Source: Acidithiobacillus caldus ATCC 51756
GTDB taxonomy: Bacteria > Pseudomonadota > Gammaproteobacteria > Acidithiobacillales > Acidithiobacillaceae
Direction of reading: 5' to 3'
DNA: 64,000 bases
Assembly (NCBI RefSeq): GCF_000175575.2
Contig: NZ_CP005986.1
Coordinates: forward strand, 1,309,549 to 1,373,548
The notes under the pieces were generated by a model. It was not told the origin of the DNA. It made no database searches and worked only from the letters and a program-made list of their open reading frames with translations. Both the position numbers and the translations under genes were made by a program. Position 1 is the stretch's first letter. Each line of letters opens with the position of its first letter. Shown here piece by piece: positions 42,087 through 51,469 of the stretch.

Positions 42087-42334
42087 GCCAGTCCACGATA
42101 GCGCGTGCGTCGGTAGCCGAATTGGCACTTCAGCACCCGGAAGGCGTGTTCTCCCCGGGCACGGATCCGGGCAATGGCGCGGTTGTAGCGTTTGAGTGCC
42201 GCCAATCCGGTTTCTGCCCAGGATAGCGTCGCCGCGCTACCGCGTTTCGTATGCCTCGGGCCGCCAGCGTGTCATGCACCTGGGGATAGTCGTAGCCCCG
42301 GTCAGCGAGGACCACCGACTCCTTTCCAGTAAGG
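42087..42334 (-). pseudogene. internal fragment of an IS-A transposase
   Basis: On the minus strand the sequence reads ESVVLADRGYDYPQVHDTL, ARGIRNAVARRRYPGQK and, after a frame change, the equivalent of RARGEHAFRVLKCQFGYRR. These are the second half of the IS-A transposase. The fragment is bounded by IS21 on the left and an IS3 end on the right. Neither IS-A terminus is present. Confidence 0.85.
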
Positions 42335-42588
42335 TGAATCCCCCCGGTTTTCGTGGAGGCTCTGAAGTGTGAAAAAATGGAGCCATGGATACCATGAAAT
42401 CGAGTCAAAAGTTTTCGCAGGAAGTACGTTCTCGCGCAGTGCGATTGGTGGAGGAGCATCGAGAGGAGTATCCCTCCCTTGCGGCCGCGCTGCAGTCGAT
42501 TGCGCCGAAGATTGGTTGCACCCCCAAGACGTTGCGGGTGTGGGTGAATCGAGCCGCAGTAGAGGCCGGCAGCCGGCCCGGATGGTAG
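42335..42588 (+). pseudogene. IS3-family left end with truncated OrfA
   Basis: TGAATCCCCCCGGTTTTCGT at 42335 is an IS3-type terminus. The ATG at 42385 (or 42394) begins [19 protein letters not shown] and [21 protein letters not shown], the N-terminal HTH of an IS3 OrfA, and stops early at 42588. No OrfB is present. The following 187 bp up to the porin gene contain no gene. Confidence 0.8.
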
Positions 42589-42775
42589 CGACCGCAGGTG
42601 GGGGAGCGATGAAGGACGCGCCATATCGAGGAAGGATAGATTTTGGGATCGCATGGTCCAATTGCGCTGCAACCGCGGTCATCCAGTAGCAGACGTCCGC
42701 AGGAACCAGCAGCTGTACAAATCACGCCCTCCATCCAATCATTAGCAAGGCAATTTCTGGGCTACGGATTCATGG

Positions 42776-44068
42776 TCAGAAAGCATATTGCAGCATCAAA
42801 CGATCGTCGATGAAGGTACCGTGATAGTCTGCGTAGGGATTACTATGATCCACCGCCAGACGATTACGTAGGGAAAGTCCCTTCCAGAACCCTCCCGGAC
42901 TGTAGGTCACGTCGAGGTAGTTGGCATCGACATTGGGCGCATAAGGGGCAGTGATATACATGCTGTAACTGTACTTGACACGCAGTTGCGGCAGTGGATG
43001 GATCAAGAATCCAAATTTCCAGGCATGCCCCGGTTGGGATGCCGACACCAGACCGTAATCCATGATACTGGTATACAGCGGATCAGCGCTGTACTGCTGG
43101 GTAAAGGGAGAGACGAATCCACCGTTGTACAACTCTGCACCGCCGGCAGAGAACGGCGAGCGGGCAGGGATCGCATTGTAAGCCGCAAAGATGGTGCCAA
43201 TTGGACTATGTAGTCCCAGCATCCCGCCAAAGATCGTTGCATCCACTGGTCCCGCGTATTGAGCACCGTCCGCCCACTCCCGAGCGTACTGAAAATCGGC
43301 AAAGGGTTTCACATCCCAGGAAAGGGTGGGAGCCCCATAGTGCACTGTTCCATAAAACAGGTTGGCAAGATCATAGAAATGATAGAACCAAGCACTGGAG
43401 TGCAGCCCATGCCAATGACCAGACAGTCCAAAGGCCAGGGTTCCGTTGAGATGGTCTGGCATACGGGGATAGAGTGGATTCTCATTCAACAGGGTCTGCC
43501 GATAATAGTTTTCCTGTATGCGGTTCTTGTAGCGGAACTCTCGCAGAGCAGTGAACCGTAGATCGCGAATCGGTGTGATCTGTACGAGAGCCGCCTGGTA
43601 GGTGTTGGGAATCATAAAGGCGTCTGCCGTTCCCATCCAAGGGGTACGCAGGAGCATATCCCCAGCCTTTACCCGCAACCACGGGTTGCGATATTGCAAA
43701 TAAGCCTGTCCGAGTACGTTCAAACTGTTACGATTGCCCATAAGCAATGCATCGAGATGCACGCCGTTGAGATCGTTTGCGCCCAGGCCATTGGCGGTAT
43801 AAAACGCTACCCCCGCGTTGAAGCCGTAAAGGGATGCCGTCTGAACTTTGAGCATGCCGCCAAGCGAGTAGGCCCAGCGGTTGGGAACCGAAGAACCAGA
43901 AAATATTTGATTGAAATAGTAGTTCCGAATATCCCCGGTTACTGTAGAATTCAGCAAAAACTGCTGAATACTATTGGCTCGAGCCGCCTCTGAAGTGGGA
44001 GTTCCTCCGTAGACCAAGGGCGCCGCCAACATCAACGTCGCCATCGTTAACCCGTATAGATGCTTCAT
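42776..44068 (-). CDS. OprD-family outer membrane porin
   Basis: 430 residues. N-terminal signal peptide MKHLYGLTMATLMLAAPLVYGG, then an OprD/Occ-type start (QQFLLNSTVTGDIRNYYFNQIF), many amphipathic strands, NPWLRVKAGDMLLRTPWMG, and a C-terminal Phe (MLQYAF), the outer-membrane insertion signal. Family members pass small organic acids, amino acids or similar solutes. ATG at 44068 has GAGG upstream. It lies 64 bp downstream of the TDT exporter on the same strand, so the two may be transcribed together and handle a related anion. The substrate cannot be told from sequence. Confidence 0.87.
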   Translation of the reverse strand: MKHLYGLTMATLMLAAPLVYGGTPTSEAARANSIQQFLLNSTVTGDIRNYYFNQIFSGSSVPNRWAYSLGGMLKVQTASLYGFNAGVAFYTANGLGANDLNGVHLDALLMGNRNSLNVLGQAYLQYRNPWLRVKAGDMLLRTPWMGTADAFMIPNTYQAALVQITPIRDLRFTALREFRYKNRIQENYYRQTLLNENPLYPRMPDHLNGTLAFGLSGHWHGLHSSAWFYHFYDLANLFYGTVHYGAPTLSWDVKPFADFQYAREWADGAQYAGPVDATIFGGMLGLHSPIGTIFAAYNAIPARSPFSAGGAELYNGGFVSPFTQQYSADPLYTSIMDYGLVSASQPGHAWKFGFLIHPLPQLRVKYSYSMYITAPYAPNVDANYLDVTYSPGGFWKGLSLRNRLAVDHSNPYADYHGTFIDDRLMLQYAF

Positions 44069-44132
44069 TACGACCTCCTCGAACGTCTGTTGTAGAAGTA
44101 TTGTTTAAGCTCACCAGCGTAAGGCTGGGAAG

Positions 44133-45308
44133 TTATAACATCGTCTTCACCATGGTAGTGCCGTGGACATCTTCGGAGCAGTCACGGACCATTCCCGTCT
44201 CCTCGGAGAGGCAGGGGGCTCGGAACAGCGCGCCGGTCCACATCCCCACAAAGCTACGCTGCGTGACGACGATCCAGAACCCCGCCAGCAGCACCGTGAA
44301 AACGGCACCGAGCACGGTCAGCGGGCCAAAATCCGTCACCTCGCCAAGGCCGTAGGTGGCAGCGTCGAACACCCCCAAGGGAAAGGTGAAGCCCCACCAG
44401 CCCATGTTGAAGGGCAGACCCTCGCGCAGATAACGCAGGGTGAAGGCGACGGCCATGACCATCCACCACAGGCCAAAGCCCCAGAGCACGAGGGCAACCA
44501 GAATACCCGCCAGCTGGCCGAAGTTCGCCATGGAGGCCAGCGGAGTCCCTGCAAAAGCCAGGACATCGGCCTTGCCCAGGGTAAGCATGGCGAAGGCGCC
44601 AGTCCCCAAGGGACCCAGGGGTAGCCAGGTGGACACGGCCATGTCGCGGTGGGGAAGCTTGTGCAGGGTCAGGCGAAGCAGGAGGATGGCCAGCACCGCA
44701 AGGGCCAGGAGCACGGAGATGCTCCACAGCACGTAACTCACATAGACCACGGGTCGCGCAAGGGCGGGAGACAGGTGCTGGGCCAAAAGGCCGCCGCTGG
44801 CCGCACTCACCTCCGGCGGAACGATGGGAAGCAGCCACGCGGCGGTCATCCGCTCGATACTGTGCTCGTGGGCCGTAAACATGAAAAAGGGAATGAGCAA
44901 GGCGGAGATCAAGGCCATCAGGACATCGACCCACCACAGGCCCTGGGCAATGGCGAGGGTCTGCGGAGTGATCGGCCAAAAATCCAGCAACCCGTTGATG
45001 ATGGTTGCAAATCCCATGGGAATGGCGCCGATGAAAAGCGACTGCACCGGATGCTCGAAAAGCTTCGCAAAACTGCGGGGGTAAAACAGCGCCCGCCCCG
45101 TGAACAGGGCAGCGAACAGGACGAAGAAGAAGACGTTGACGGCCCAGAGCCCGCGGGCGATCTCCAGCTGTCCCCAGTGGCCATAGGGAAAGGCCGCCAG
45201 CATCAACGCGAGGATACCTGTGCCCATGTTGGCGGCAAACCAGTTGGGGGTGAAGTGACGAACGATTTCCCGAGGATCCCGACCGGGGGCGGCGGACAGC
45301 AATCGCAT
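44133..45308 (-). CDS. TDT-family (TehA/SLAC1/Ssu1-like) transporter, candidate sulfite exporter
   Basis: 391 residues, about ten membrane helices. Opens with IVRHFTPNWFAANMGTGILALML, the TDT signature, then PMGFATIINGLLDF, and later PFNMGWWGFTFPLGVFDAATYGLG, the conserved C-terminal motif. Members export sulfite, carry malate or tellurite-related ions, or form anion channels. In a sulfur oxidiser, sulfite export is the most natural role, but that rests on the presumed host. ATG at 45308, preceded by AAGGGAG. The last 35 residues are hydrophilic and unusual for the family. Confidence 0.8.
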   Translation of the reverse strand: MRLLSAAPGRDPREIVRHFTPNWFAANMGTGILALMLAAFPYGHWGQLEIARGLWAVNVFFFVLFAALFTGRALFYPRSFAKLFEHPVQSLFIGAIPMGFATIINGLLDFWPITPQTLAIAQGLWWVDVLMALISALLIPFFMFTAHEHSIERMTAAWLLPIVPPEVSAASGGLLAQHLSPALARPVVYVSYVLWSISVLLALAVLAILLLRLTLHKLPHRDMAVSTWLPLGPLGTGAFAMLTLGKADVLAFAGTPLASMANFGQLAGILVALVLWGFGLWWMVMAVAFTLRYLREGLPFNMGWWGFTFPLGVFDAATYGLGEVTDFGPLTVLGAVFTVLLAGFWIVVTQRSFVGMWTGALFRAPCLSEETGMVRDCSEDVHGTTMVKTML

Positions 45309-45918
45309 GGATGCAGCACTCCCTTAGCGAAGGACTGAGCAGAGCATAGACACTTGCAATACGCCAAGCCAATGACGAATATGGATTCATGAAATTCGTT
45401 TATTTTATTTCTGGCATGCTCGCACAGGTTGGTGCATGACGCGTATAGCAAGGGCCTGGAGGACTAAGCCGACGGCCGCTTGAATCGCGGCCAGGCCCCA
45501 CATTTTCTCTGAGCGCATCGCGTTTTCATGATCGTACGGAGCTGAGGGTGCGCATGAATATCAAAAAAATACATGGCGGCGAACCAGTTGAAGGGATATA
45601 GATAGCCGCCTCCTAGCTCATGACTAGTCGGCAGACGACCAGCCTAGTCCGTACGATCACTATCTCGGAAATCATCCGAACAGTTTGCCGACCCTCCGGA
45701 CCGAGTCACTGTCATTGTCTTTTACAGTACGAGGAACACCTGCATTCTCTACGTACGCGTTACCGAGCAACTCAGTTTCTAACGGGCACCGAACGTTTCG
45801 AACTATATACACGACGATGAAGGTTCGTGTTCATCAGTTATAGGCAATTGAAAGCCCGCTGAGGCCGCGATCTTTTATACTAATCCTCATGCCGTCAATT
45901 TTTACTGTTATACGCAGT
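45309..45918. other. 610-bp intergenic region with one inverted repeat, no gene
   Basis: No credible coding sequence on either strand. Near the left side, ACGAAT (45375-45380) and ATTCGT (45394-45399) form an inverted repeat with a 13-bp centre, about 70 bp upstream of the TDT gene start, in a spot suitable for an activator of the LysR or similar type. The rest is of mixed composition, with stop codons in all frames and no repeats that I can see. Confidence 0.4.
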
Positions 45919-46188
45919 CTAGAGCTCTAATAATAGCTGTCGTTCCGTCCGTAGTATCCGATCTCGCACCAGCAGTAGGTACCGGCGATAGCGCGCCAAC
46001 TCGGTATCCATTACGATTTTCTGCTGGTCCAGATCTTCGGTGCATCCATCCGGAAGCATTCGGATTACCTTTTCCCAACTTTCCCGGACAATTTGATGGC
46101 GTTCTTCCAAGACGTCTAAAAACTCTACCAGGCGGTTTTCCTGGGGTGGTTCCTGGATATTTAGGTGATCGAGTCGACGTGCGTGCAT
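45919..46188 (-). CDS. small hypothetical protein downstream of cydB
   Basis: 89 residues, charged and helical (NRLVEFLDVLEERHQIVRESWEKVIRML, LARYRRYLLLVRDRILRTERQLLLEL), without membrane helix. It starts 78 bp after cydB on the same strand; GGGGATAA precedes the ATG at 46188. It is not CydX, which is a short membrane peptide. I do not recognise it. Position suggests co-transcription with cydAB. Confidence 0.5.
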   Translation of the reverse strand: MHARRLDHLNIQEPPQENRLVEFLDVLEERHQIVRESWEKVIRMLPDGCTEDLDQQKIVMDTELARYRRYLLLVRDRILRTERQLLLEL

Positions 46189-46266
46189 GCCATTATCCCC
46201 TGGATTGCCGTATTGCGTCCCCAGGACGATCGCCGGATGGTTAGGCGACGTCCGGGAAGTGAGAGC

Positions 46267-47346
46267 TTAGTGACCCATGTAGCTCGCCTTCTTGGTATAC
46301 CGTCCCCGGAATACCCAGATCTGGTACCAGTTGTACAGGATCATTACGGGTACGAAGCCGGTCATGAAGAGGGTAAAGACCGCGATGGAGTCGGCAGGGT
46401 TGGCGGCCGCGCTTATCGTCCAGGTATTCGGTACGATGTAGGGGTACATGGTAGCCCACATGGCGAACCAGAGCACAGCGACAACTGCCTCACCCCAGAG
46501 CAGTGCGGTAAAGTCGCGCTGCATTGTATGTGCCATCATGGACTTGTACGCGGCAAAGAGAACGACCATCAATACCAGCGCCCAGTTCCACCAGTTGGGT
46601 CCGGTCCACTTTGCGGCCGCCCAGGGAAAGATCGCGTAGGACCAGACGATGGTGACGACAATGGTCACCAGGGCAAGATAGGAAAAGAAGGTTGTCCAGG
46701 TCTGGGCTTTTTTGTTGATGACATCGCCAGGCTCAAATCGAGCGCATAGATAGAGACCACCAGCCAGACACGCCGCAACCACTGCTCCAAACCCGGTAAA
46801 AAGTGAGAAGGGGGTGAGGAATGTCAAGGCATTCCCGGAGAAGTGTGGAATCGGTGAGTCGACAAAAAGGCCAGGTGAATGCACTGCCATTGCCGGCCCG
46901 GTACGCATGGGAAATCCTTGCAAGGTTGCACCGAGAGCAAGTCCTGCACCAAAAGGGGCCAGCAGGCTACCGAAGGCGAAAGCCCAGCCCCAAAGGCGTT
47001 TACTCCCCGTAGCGTGGACGTGAAATTCAAAGGCAACGGCGCGCGAAATGATACCCCAAAGGGCCAGCATCAGGGGGATCATGAGGTAGTTGAAGGCTGA
47101 CCCGTAGACTAGGGGAAACGCCCCAAACAGTACGCCGCCGGCTACGACCAGCCACGTTTCGTTACCGTCCCAGATGCCCGCCATGGATGCCATGATCGCC
47201 CCGCGCTCCTCCTCATCGGGAGAAAACAGGGCAAAAATTCCAGCACCCAGATCGGCACCATCCAAGCCGATATAGAAGAGAAAAATGAGACAGAGCAGTA
47301 GCCACCACCAGGTGGTGAGCGTGGTGGCAATATGCGTAATATCCAT
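46267..47346 (-). CDS. cydB: cytochrome bd-type quinol oxidase subunit II
   Basis: 359 residues, about nine membrane helices. LIFLFYIGLDGADLGAGIFALF, GIWDGNETWLVVAGGVLFGAFPLVY and the region AVAFEFHVHA are the CydB core; Asp and Trp of the GNETWLV segment contact the haem/quinol side in the family. It pairs with CydA to reduce O2 to water in the inner membrane without pumping protons. ATG at 47346, 49 bp after cydA, with AAGGAGTAG before it. Confidence 0.95.
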   Translation of the reverse strand: MDITHIATTLTTWWWLLLCLIFLFYIGLDGADLGAGIFALFSPDEEERGAIMASMAGIWDGNETWLVVAGGVLFGAFPLVYGSAFNYLMIPLMLALWGIISRAVAFEFHVHATGSKRLWGWAFAFGSLLAPFGAGLALGATLQGFPMRTGPAMAVHSPGLFVDSPIPHFSGNALTFLTPFSLFTGFGAVVAACLAGGLYLCARFEPGDVINKKAQTWTTFFSYLALVTIVVTIVWSYAIFPWAAAKWTGPNWWNWALVLMVVLFAAYKSMMAHTMQRDFTALLWGEAVVAVLWFAMWATMYPYIVPNTWTISAAANPADSIAVFTLFMTGFVPVMILYNWYQIWVFRGRYTKKASYMGH

Positions 47347-47394
47347 CGATAGCTACTCCTTGTGGATACCCCGGAGACACCCGGGGTACGATCG

Positions 47395-48849
47395 TTACGG
47401 TTCCGGATGCAGAATCGGTTTCGCAAAGCTTGGTCGGACCATGCCGCCGCCAGCCTCAACGGAAGCGTCCGTGTCGGAGCTGACGCCGGGCAGCGGACTA
47501 TCCAGATCGGGTCCTTTCCGGATGACCTTGCTGAAGAAGTACCAGGCTCCCGCCCAGACACTGAGTTCGAAGACGATGTAGCCCGCAAACCACGCGATCT
47601 CCTGACCGACACCCATGTGGCTGACGCCTTCATAGGTACGCATGATGTTGTAGACCACCCAGGGCTGGCGTCCCACCTCGCGCGTCCACCAGCCGGTCCA
47701 GATAGCGAGGTAGGGCAGGAAGCCACTAAACACCATCAGACGCAGGAACCAGGGGCGTTGCCGAAGTTCCTGAACGGTAAATTTACCGCGCAGCATCAAG
47801 AGCGTTCCCCACAGCGCCATGAAGAACAAGAAGAAACCAATGGCCACCATGATGCGGAAGGCGTAGAAAGGCACCCAGACATCGGGGCGATCTTTGGCCG
47901 GGAAGCTGTCCATACCCGTTACCTTGCCATTCCAGGTATGCGTTTCCAGCAAGCTCAGCACGTGGGGTATGGTGATGGCGAACACGTTACCGTCGTTTTT
48001 GGCATTCGGGATAGCAATCAGATGCCAGCCCGTATTGACTTTGCCATTGGGAAGGTAGGTGTGGTAATGCCCTTCCATCGCCGCAAGGGAGGTTGGTTCG
48101 CTATGCGCAACATCCACGCCCAGACTATCACCCAACCAGATCTGAATTGGCGCACAGATCAATAAGGCCAACACAGCAGGTTTGAGCATCTTGATGAAGA
48201 GATCGGCATGTCGATTCTTGAGGATATACCAGGAACTGACGGCGGCGAGCACGAAAAATCCTAACAACATCGTAGCCATCCACATGTGCGGGAATCCCCA
48301 GATGGCGTTGTCGTTGAAGATGGCATGCCACCAGTTGGTGACCTGAAAAATGCCATCCTTGAGCACCACCCCGTTGGGGGTTTGCATCCAGGAGTTGGCT
48401 ACCAGGATCCAATAGGCCGACAGACTGGAGGCAAAAGCGACGTTGAAAGTCGAGAAAAGATGCATGCCTTTCCCGATCTTATTCCAGCCAAACACCATGA
48501 GCCCGATAAACCCGGCTTCGTACATGAAGGCGGTGATGGTCTCAAACCCGAGAATATTGCCAAAGAATGGCCCTGCGGCTTGCGAGAAAGGTCCATAGAG
48601 AATGCCGAAGGCCATCTCCATGGTGACACCGGTAGCGACACCCGCACCAAAGTTTACGATAAATATTTTCTCAAAGAAGCGTTCCAGCCGATACCAGCGT
48701 TCATCGCCGGATCGGAGCCAGGCTACTTCGAGCCCAAAGAGAATCCAGGATACGCCAATGGTAAGCGGTGTCCAAAGGATATGCATGGAAGTGATCCATG
48801 CAAAGTCCAGCCGACTCAACAGAATCGGCAATGTATTTTCCATAAGCAT
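47395..48849 (-). CDS. cydA: cytochrome bd-type quinol oxidase subunit I, CIO-like short Q-loop
   Basis: 484 residues. RLDFAWITSMHILWTPLTIGVSW carries the His ligand near residue 20, TGVTMEMAFG the acidic residue cluster, NWWHAIFN and HMWMATMLLGFF further His/Met ligands, and GWWTREVGRQPWVVYN the GRQPW motif. The periplasmic Q-loop is short, as in the cyanide-insensitive (CIO) branch. AGGAGG lies upstream of the ATG at 48849; the longer ORF is rejected. Divergent from an FNR-type regulator that probably controls it. Confidence 0.95.
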   Translation of the reverse strand: MLMENTLPILLSRLDFAWITSMHILWTPLTIGVSWILFGLEVAWLRSGDERWYRLERFFEKIFIVNFGAGVATGVTMEMAFGILYGPFSQAAGPFFGNILGFETITAFMYEAGFIGLMVFGWNKIGKGMHLFSTFNVAFASSLSAYWILVANSWMQTPNGVVLKDGIFQVTNWWHAIFNDNAIWGFPHMWMATMLLGFFVLAAVSSWYILKNRHADLFIKMLKPAVLALLICAPIQIWLGDSLGVDVAHSEPTSLAAMEGHYHTYLPNGKVNTGWHLIAIPNAKNDGNVFAITIPHVLSLLETHTWNGKVTGMDSFPAKDRPDVWVPFYAFRIMVAIGFFLFFMALWGTLLMLRGKFTVQELRQRPWFLRLMVFSGFLPYLAIWTGWWTREVGRQPWVVYNIMRTYEGVSHMGVGQEIAWFAGYIVFELSVWAGAWYFFSKVIRKGPDLDSPLPGVSSDTDASVEAGGGMVRPSFAKPILHPEP

Positions 48850-48955
48850 TCGGGTTGTCCTCCTAGAATACAGAACCCATGTGTCCCGGGCTAAAGAAAG
48901 CATGCTTCGTGCCTAACTCTTGTGCTACGATAAAACAATCGGTTAGGCTGAATCG

Positions 48956-49043
48956 TTGTCAAAACGCAATAACCCTGCTGGGGGCTTTGACCCATATATC
49001 TCACCGTTGTAGTTTCTTTTGGTGCGGTGTTGATAATTCGCAA
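48956..49043. promoter_or_regulatory. paired 14-bp FNR-like sites in the cydA / fnr-type intergenic region
   Basis: TTGTCAAAACGCAA (48956-48969) and TTGATAATTCGCAA (49030-49043) share TTGnnAAnnCGCAA and lie 74 bp apart, about seven helical turns. The second has a perfect FNR half-site, TTGAT, with a degenerate other half. They stand between the divergent cydA and the Crp/Fnr-family gene, whose recognition helix fits TTGAT. Confidence 0.45.
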
Positions 49044-49124
49044 TGCGCTTCAGAGTGCTTGCATTCGGACGGATTCGCGTTAGGCTGGTCGGGGTATCGT
49101 GGAGCGCACCACTGGAGACGATAG

Positions 49125-49856
49125 ATGTCCGGCTTGCTGACAGACCAGGGTCTGGCCCCTTGTACCACCTGCCCGATCCATCGCTGGAGTATTTTTTCTG
49201 GGCTGAACGATGCGGACCTGGAACAGCTTCCCATGGCGGTCCACGATCTCGCCGTTTCTGAGGGTGCCGTACTCAGCGTGGAAGGGCTTCCCAGCGACAA
49301 GGCATTTGTGGTCCGGCAGGGAGCGGTCAAACTGGAAAGGGCGGGACCAGATGGGCATCACTTGGTACAGCTACTGCGCAGTGGAGACATCTGGGGATTC
49401 GAGGGATTAGATCAACTTCCGTATCGGCACACGGCCACAGCGTTAGAGGCGGCTCGGATCTGCTGTCTGGAAGTAGAGGCCTTGCAGCATTGGTGTGAGC
49501 GCGACGCCCGTGTCCGCCAGGCCATACGCCGGCGGCTACAACAGGCCCATCAGGAGACCGAAGATCACTTATTGTTATTACTCTCTTCGAGTGCTGAGGT
49601 TCGCGTAGCGGGTTTTTTGTCGCGCTGGTGTCGAGACTATCCCGACGGTCAAAAAATATCGCTCCCGCTCAGCCGGCAAGAAATGGCGAACTACCTTGGC
49701 ATGTCCAAGGAGCATCTGAGCCGAATCATGGCGAAACTGAAACGCGATGGCGTGGTACGCGAGCGGCACGGTTGGATTCAGGTGAATTATCAGCGCGTGC
49801 GCGCAATATATTCTGGTGTGTTACAAGCCACCGATGCCGAGAAGGACAGCTCATGA
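49125..49856 (+). CDS. Crp/Fnr-family transcription regulator with partial FNR cysteine set
   Basis: 243 residues. N-terminal CxxC (C13, C16 in APCTTCPIH), cyclic-nucleotide-like beta-roll (residues 25-120), dimer helix, then HTH with LSRQEMANYLGMSKEHLSRIMAKLKRDGVV. The recognition helix holds ExxSR as in E. coli FNR, which reads TTGAT. Of the four FNR cluster cysteines, C13, C16 and C114 (next to C113) have counterparts; the third N-terminal one is replaced (Trp-Ser). Whether an iron-sulfur cluster forms is uncertain. GGAG lies 8 nt before the ATG. Divergent from cydA, so a likely regulator of the bd oxidase. Confidence 0.87.
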   Translation: MSGLLTDQGLAPCTTCPIHRWSIFSGLNDADLEQLPMAVHDLAVSEGAVLSVEGLPSDKAFVVRQGAVKLERAGPDGHHLVQLLRSGDIWGFEGLDQLPYRHTATALEAARICCLEVEALQHWCERDARVRQAIRRRLQQAHQETEDHLLLLLSSSAEVRVAGFLSRWCRDYPDGQKISLPLSRQEMANYLGMSKEHLSRIMAKLKRDGVVRERHGWIQVNYQRVRAIYSGVLQATDAEKDSS

Positions 49857-51290
49857 TCACCATCGTTGAGCATTAATCACCTTCGCCATATCGATTGGCC
49901 AATTGGTATCGGGTTGGCCGAGATGCTCTGTGGTTTCTTCCCCGCTGATATCCTCGAGGGTACGGCCGGAGGGCTCCTTGAGGCAGAAGGCGGTGAGGAG
50001 GAGGCCAGCGAGGGCGAAGAAGAAGGTGATCATGAGGGTGCCGTGGAGGCCGAACTTGGCCAGGAGGATGGGGAAGACCAGGGCACCGAGGAAGGCGCCG
50101 ACCTTGGCGGTACCGGCGGACAGGCCGTGGCCGGTGGTACGCAGGTTGACGGGATAGAGTTCACCGGCCAGTACGAAGGTGGTGGTGTTGGGGCCATACT
50201 CGGCGAAGAAGTAGGACAAACCGTAGAGGACCAGGAAGACGGCGATGGACTGGGTGAGGATGGGGAAGGCGCCGATGAGCAGGAACATCAGGCCCATCAT
50301 GAAGAAACCCAGCATCTGCAGGGTCTTGTGGCCGACGCGGTCGATGGTGAAGGCGGCCAGGAAATAGCCGGGCACGGCGGCCACGGCAAAGACGATGAGG
50401 CTCAAGGCCGTACTCTGGATCACGTCGGCGTGGGGCGCCAGGTGGTGCATGACCATGGGGGTGGAGATGGTATTGCCGTAGTAGGCGTAGTCGAACATGA
50501 ACCAGGAGCCGGCGGTGCCGAGCAGGGTCAGCCAGTACTTGGACAGGGGCTGCTTGACGACCTTGTCGTTTTTGTTGGCGACGGCGGTGCCGAGGCTGAA
50601 GGAAGCCAACTGGCGCTCGGCGGTGGCGCTATCGCCCTTGACGCGGGCAAGCCAGCGTGGGGACTCGGGGAGGGTGCGGCGGATGTAGATGACGGCCATG
50701 GCGGGCAGGGCACCGAGGCCGAGCATCAGGCGCCAGGCGGCATCGTGGTTCATGCCGGCGGCGAGGAGGGTGAGGGCGACGACGGGGCCCATGACGAGGC
50801 CGATGGCCTGTGCCGAGAAGACCAGGGAGACCATGCGGCCGCGGGATTTGGCGTTGGCGTACTCGGACATGAGGACGGCGGACATGGGGTAGTCGCCGCC
50901 AATGCCGAGGCCCAAGATGACGCGGGCGATGAGGAGGACGGTGACGTTGGGGGCGACGGCGGAGAGCAGGGCGCCGATGGTCATGAGGATGGCCTCGAGG
51001 CCGTACACTTTCTTGCGCCCGAGTTTGTCGGCGAGGATGCCGAAGAAGTAGGCGCCGGCGAAGGTGGCGATGAGGGAAATGGAGCCGATGAGGCCCACCT
51101 CGGAGGCGCTAAGATGCCATTCGGCCTTGATGAGGACGAGGGCGGTACCGATGATGAAGAGATCGTAGGCCGAGGTGAAAAAGCCCATGGAGGCCGCCCA
51201 CATGGCCTTCAAATGAAACGGACTGAATGGAGCTGTGTTGAGGGTATGGGCAACAGTGTTATCGTGCATTCCATCGGATGCGGATGCCAT
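49857..51290 (-). CDS. MFS permease, phosphate:H+ symporter (Pho84/PHS)-like
   Basis: 477 residues, twelve membrane helices. FFTSAYDLFIIGTALVLI in TM1 with Asp, GILADKLGRKKVYG in loop 2-3, and GLGIGGDYPMSAVLMSEYA in TM4, where GGDYP is the hallmark of the phosphate permease branch; ESPRWLAR ends TM6 and AEYGPNTTTFVLAGELYP marks the second half. Inner-membrane uptake of phosphate with protons is the likely function; sugars or organic acids are less likely. GAGGAG precedes the ATG at 51290. The stop is one base after the regulator stop on the other strand (fully convergent). Confidence 0.85.
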   Translation of the reverse strand: MASASDGMHDNTVAHTLNTAPFSPFHLKAMWAASMGFFTSAYDLFIIGTALVLIKAEWHLSASEVGLIGSISLIATFAGAYFFGILADKLGRKKVYGLEAILMTIGALLSAVAPNVTVLLIARVILGLGIGGDYPMSAVLMSEYANAKSRGRMVSLVFSAQAIGLVMGPVVALTLLAAGMNHDAAWRLMLGLGALPAMAVIYIRRTLPESPRWLARVKGDSATAERQLASFSLGTAVANKNDKVVKQPLSKYWLTLLGTAGSWFMFDYAYYGNTISTPMVMHHLAPHADVIQSTALSLIVFAVAAVPGYFLAAFTIDRVGHKTLQMLGFFMMGLMFLLIGAFPILTQSIAVFLVLYGLSYFFAEYGPNTTTFVLAGELYPVNLRTTGHGLSAGTAKVGAFLGALVFPILLAKFGLHGTLMITFFFALAGLLLTAFCLKEPSGRTLEDISGEETTEHLGQPDTNWPIDMAKVINAQRW

Positions 51291-51469
51291 GAAGAGGCTC
51301 CTCGCTTTGTGGTTAACGGGTTGGCTGCATGCGCATACTAACAAATCTATGTGACAGTTTTATGACATAATGATAAAAATATTTTATTGCCTCCGTGGGT
51401 ATGGGCTATCGAACGCCTCCGCCTGGACTCAGTCAGTTCCCGAACTCTGGGATTGTGTGCTGTGCCCTC

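Noticed and set aside
49866-51341. A 491-codon open frame on the plus strand, very rich in Gly, Glu and Asp
   Set aside because: It is exactly antisense to the MFS permease gene, which has clear family motifs; the composition is what antisense of a GC-rich membrane-protein gene gives.
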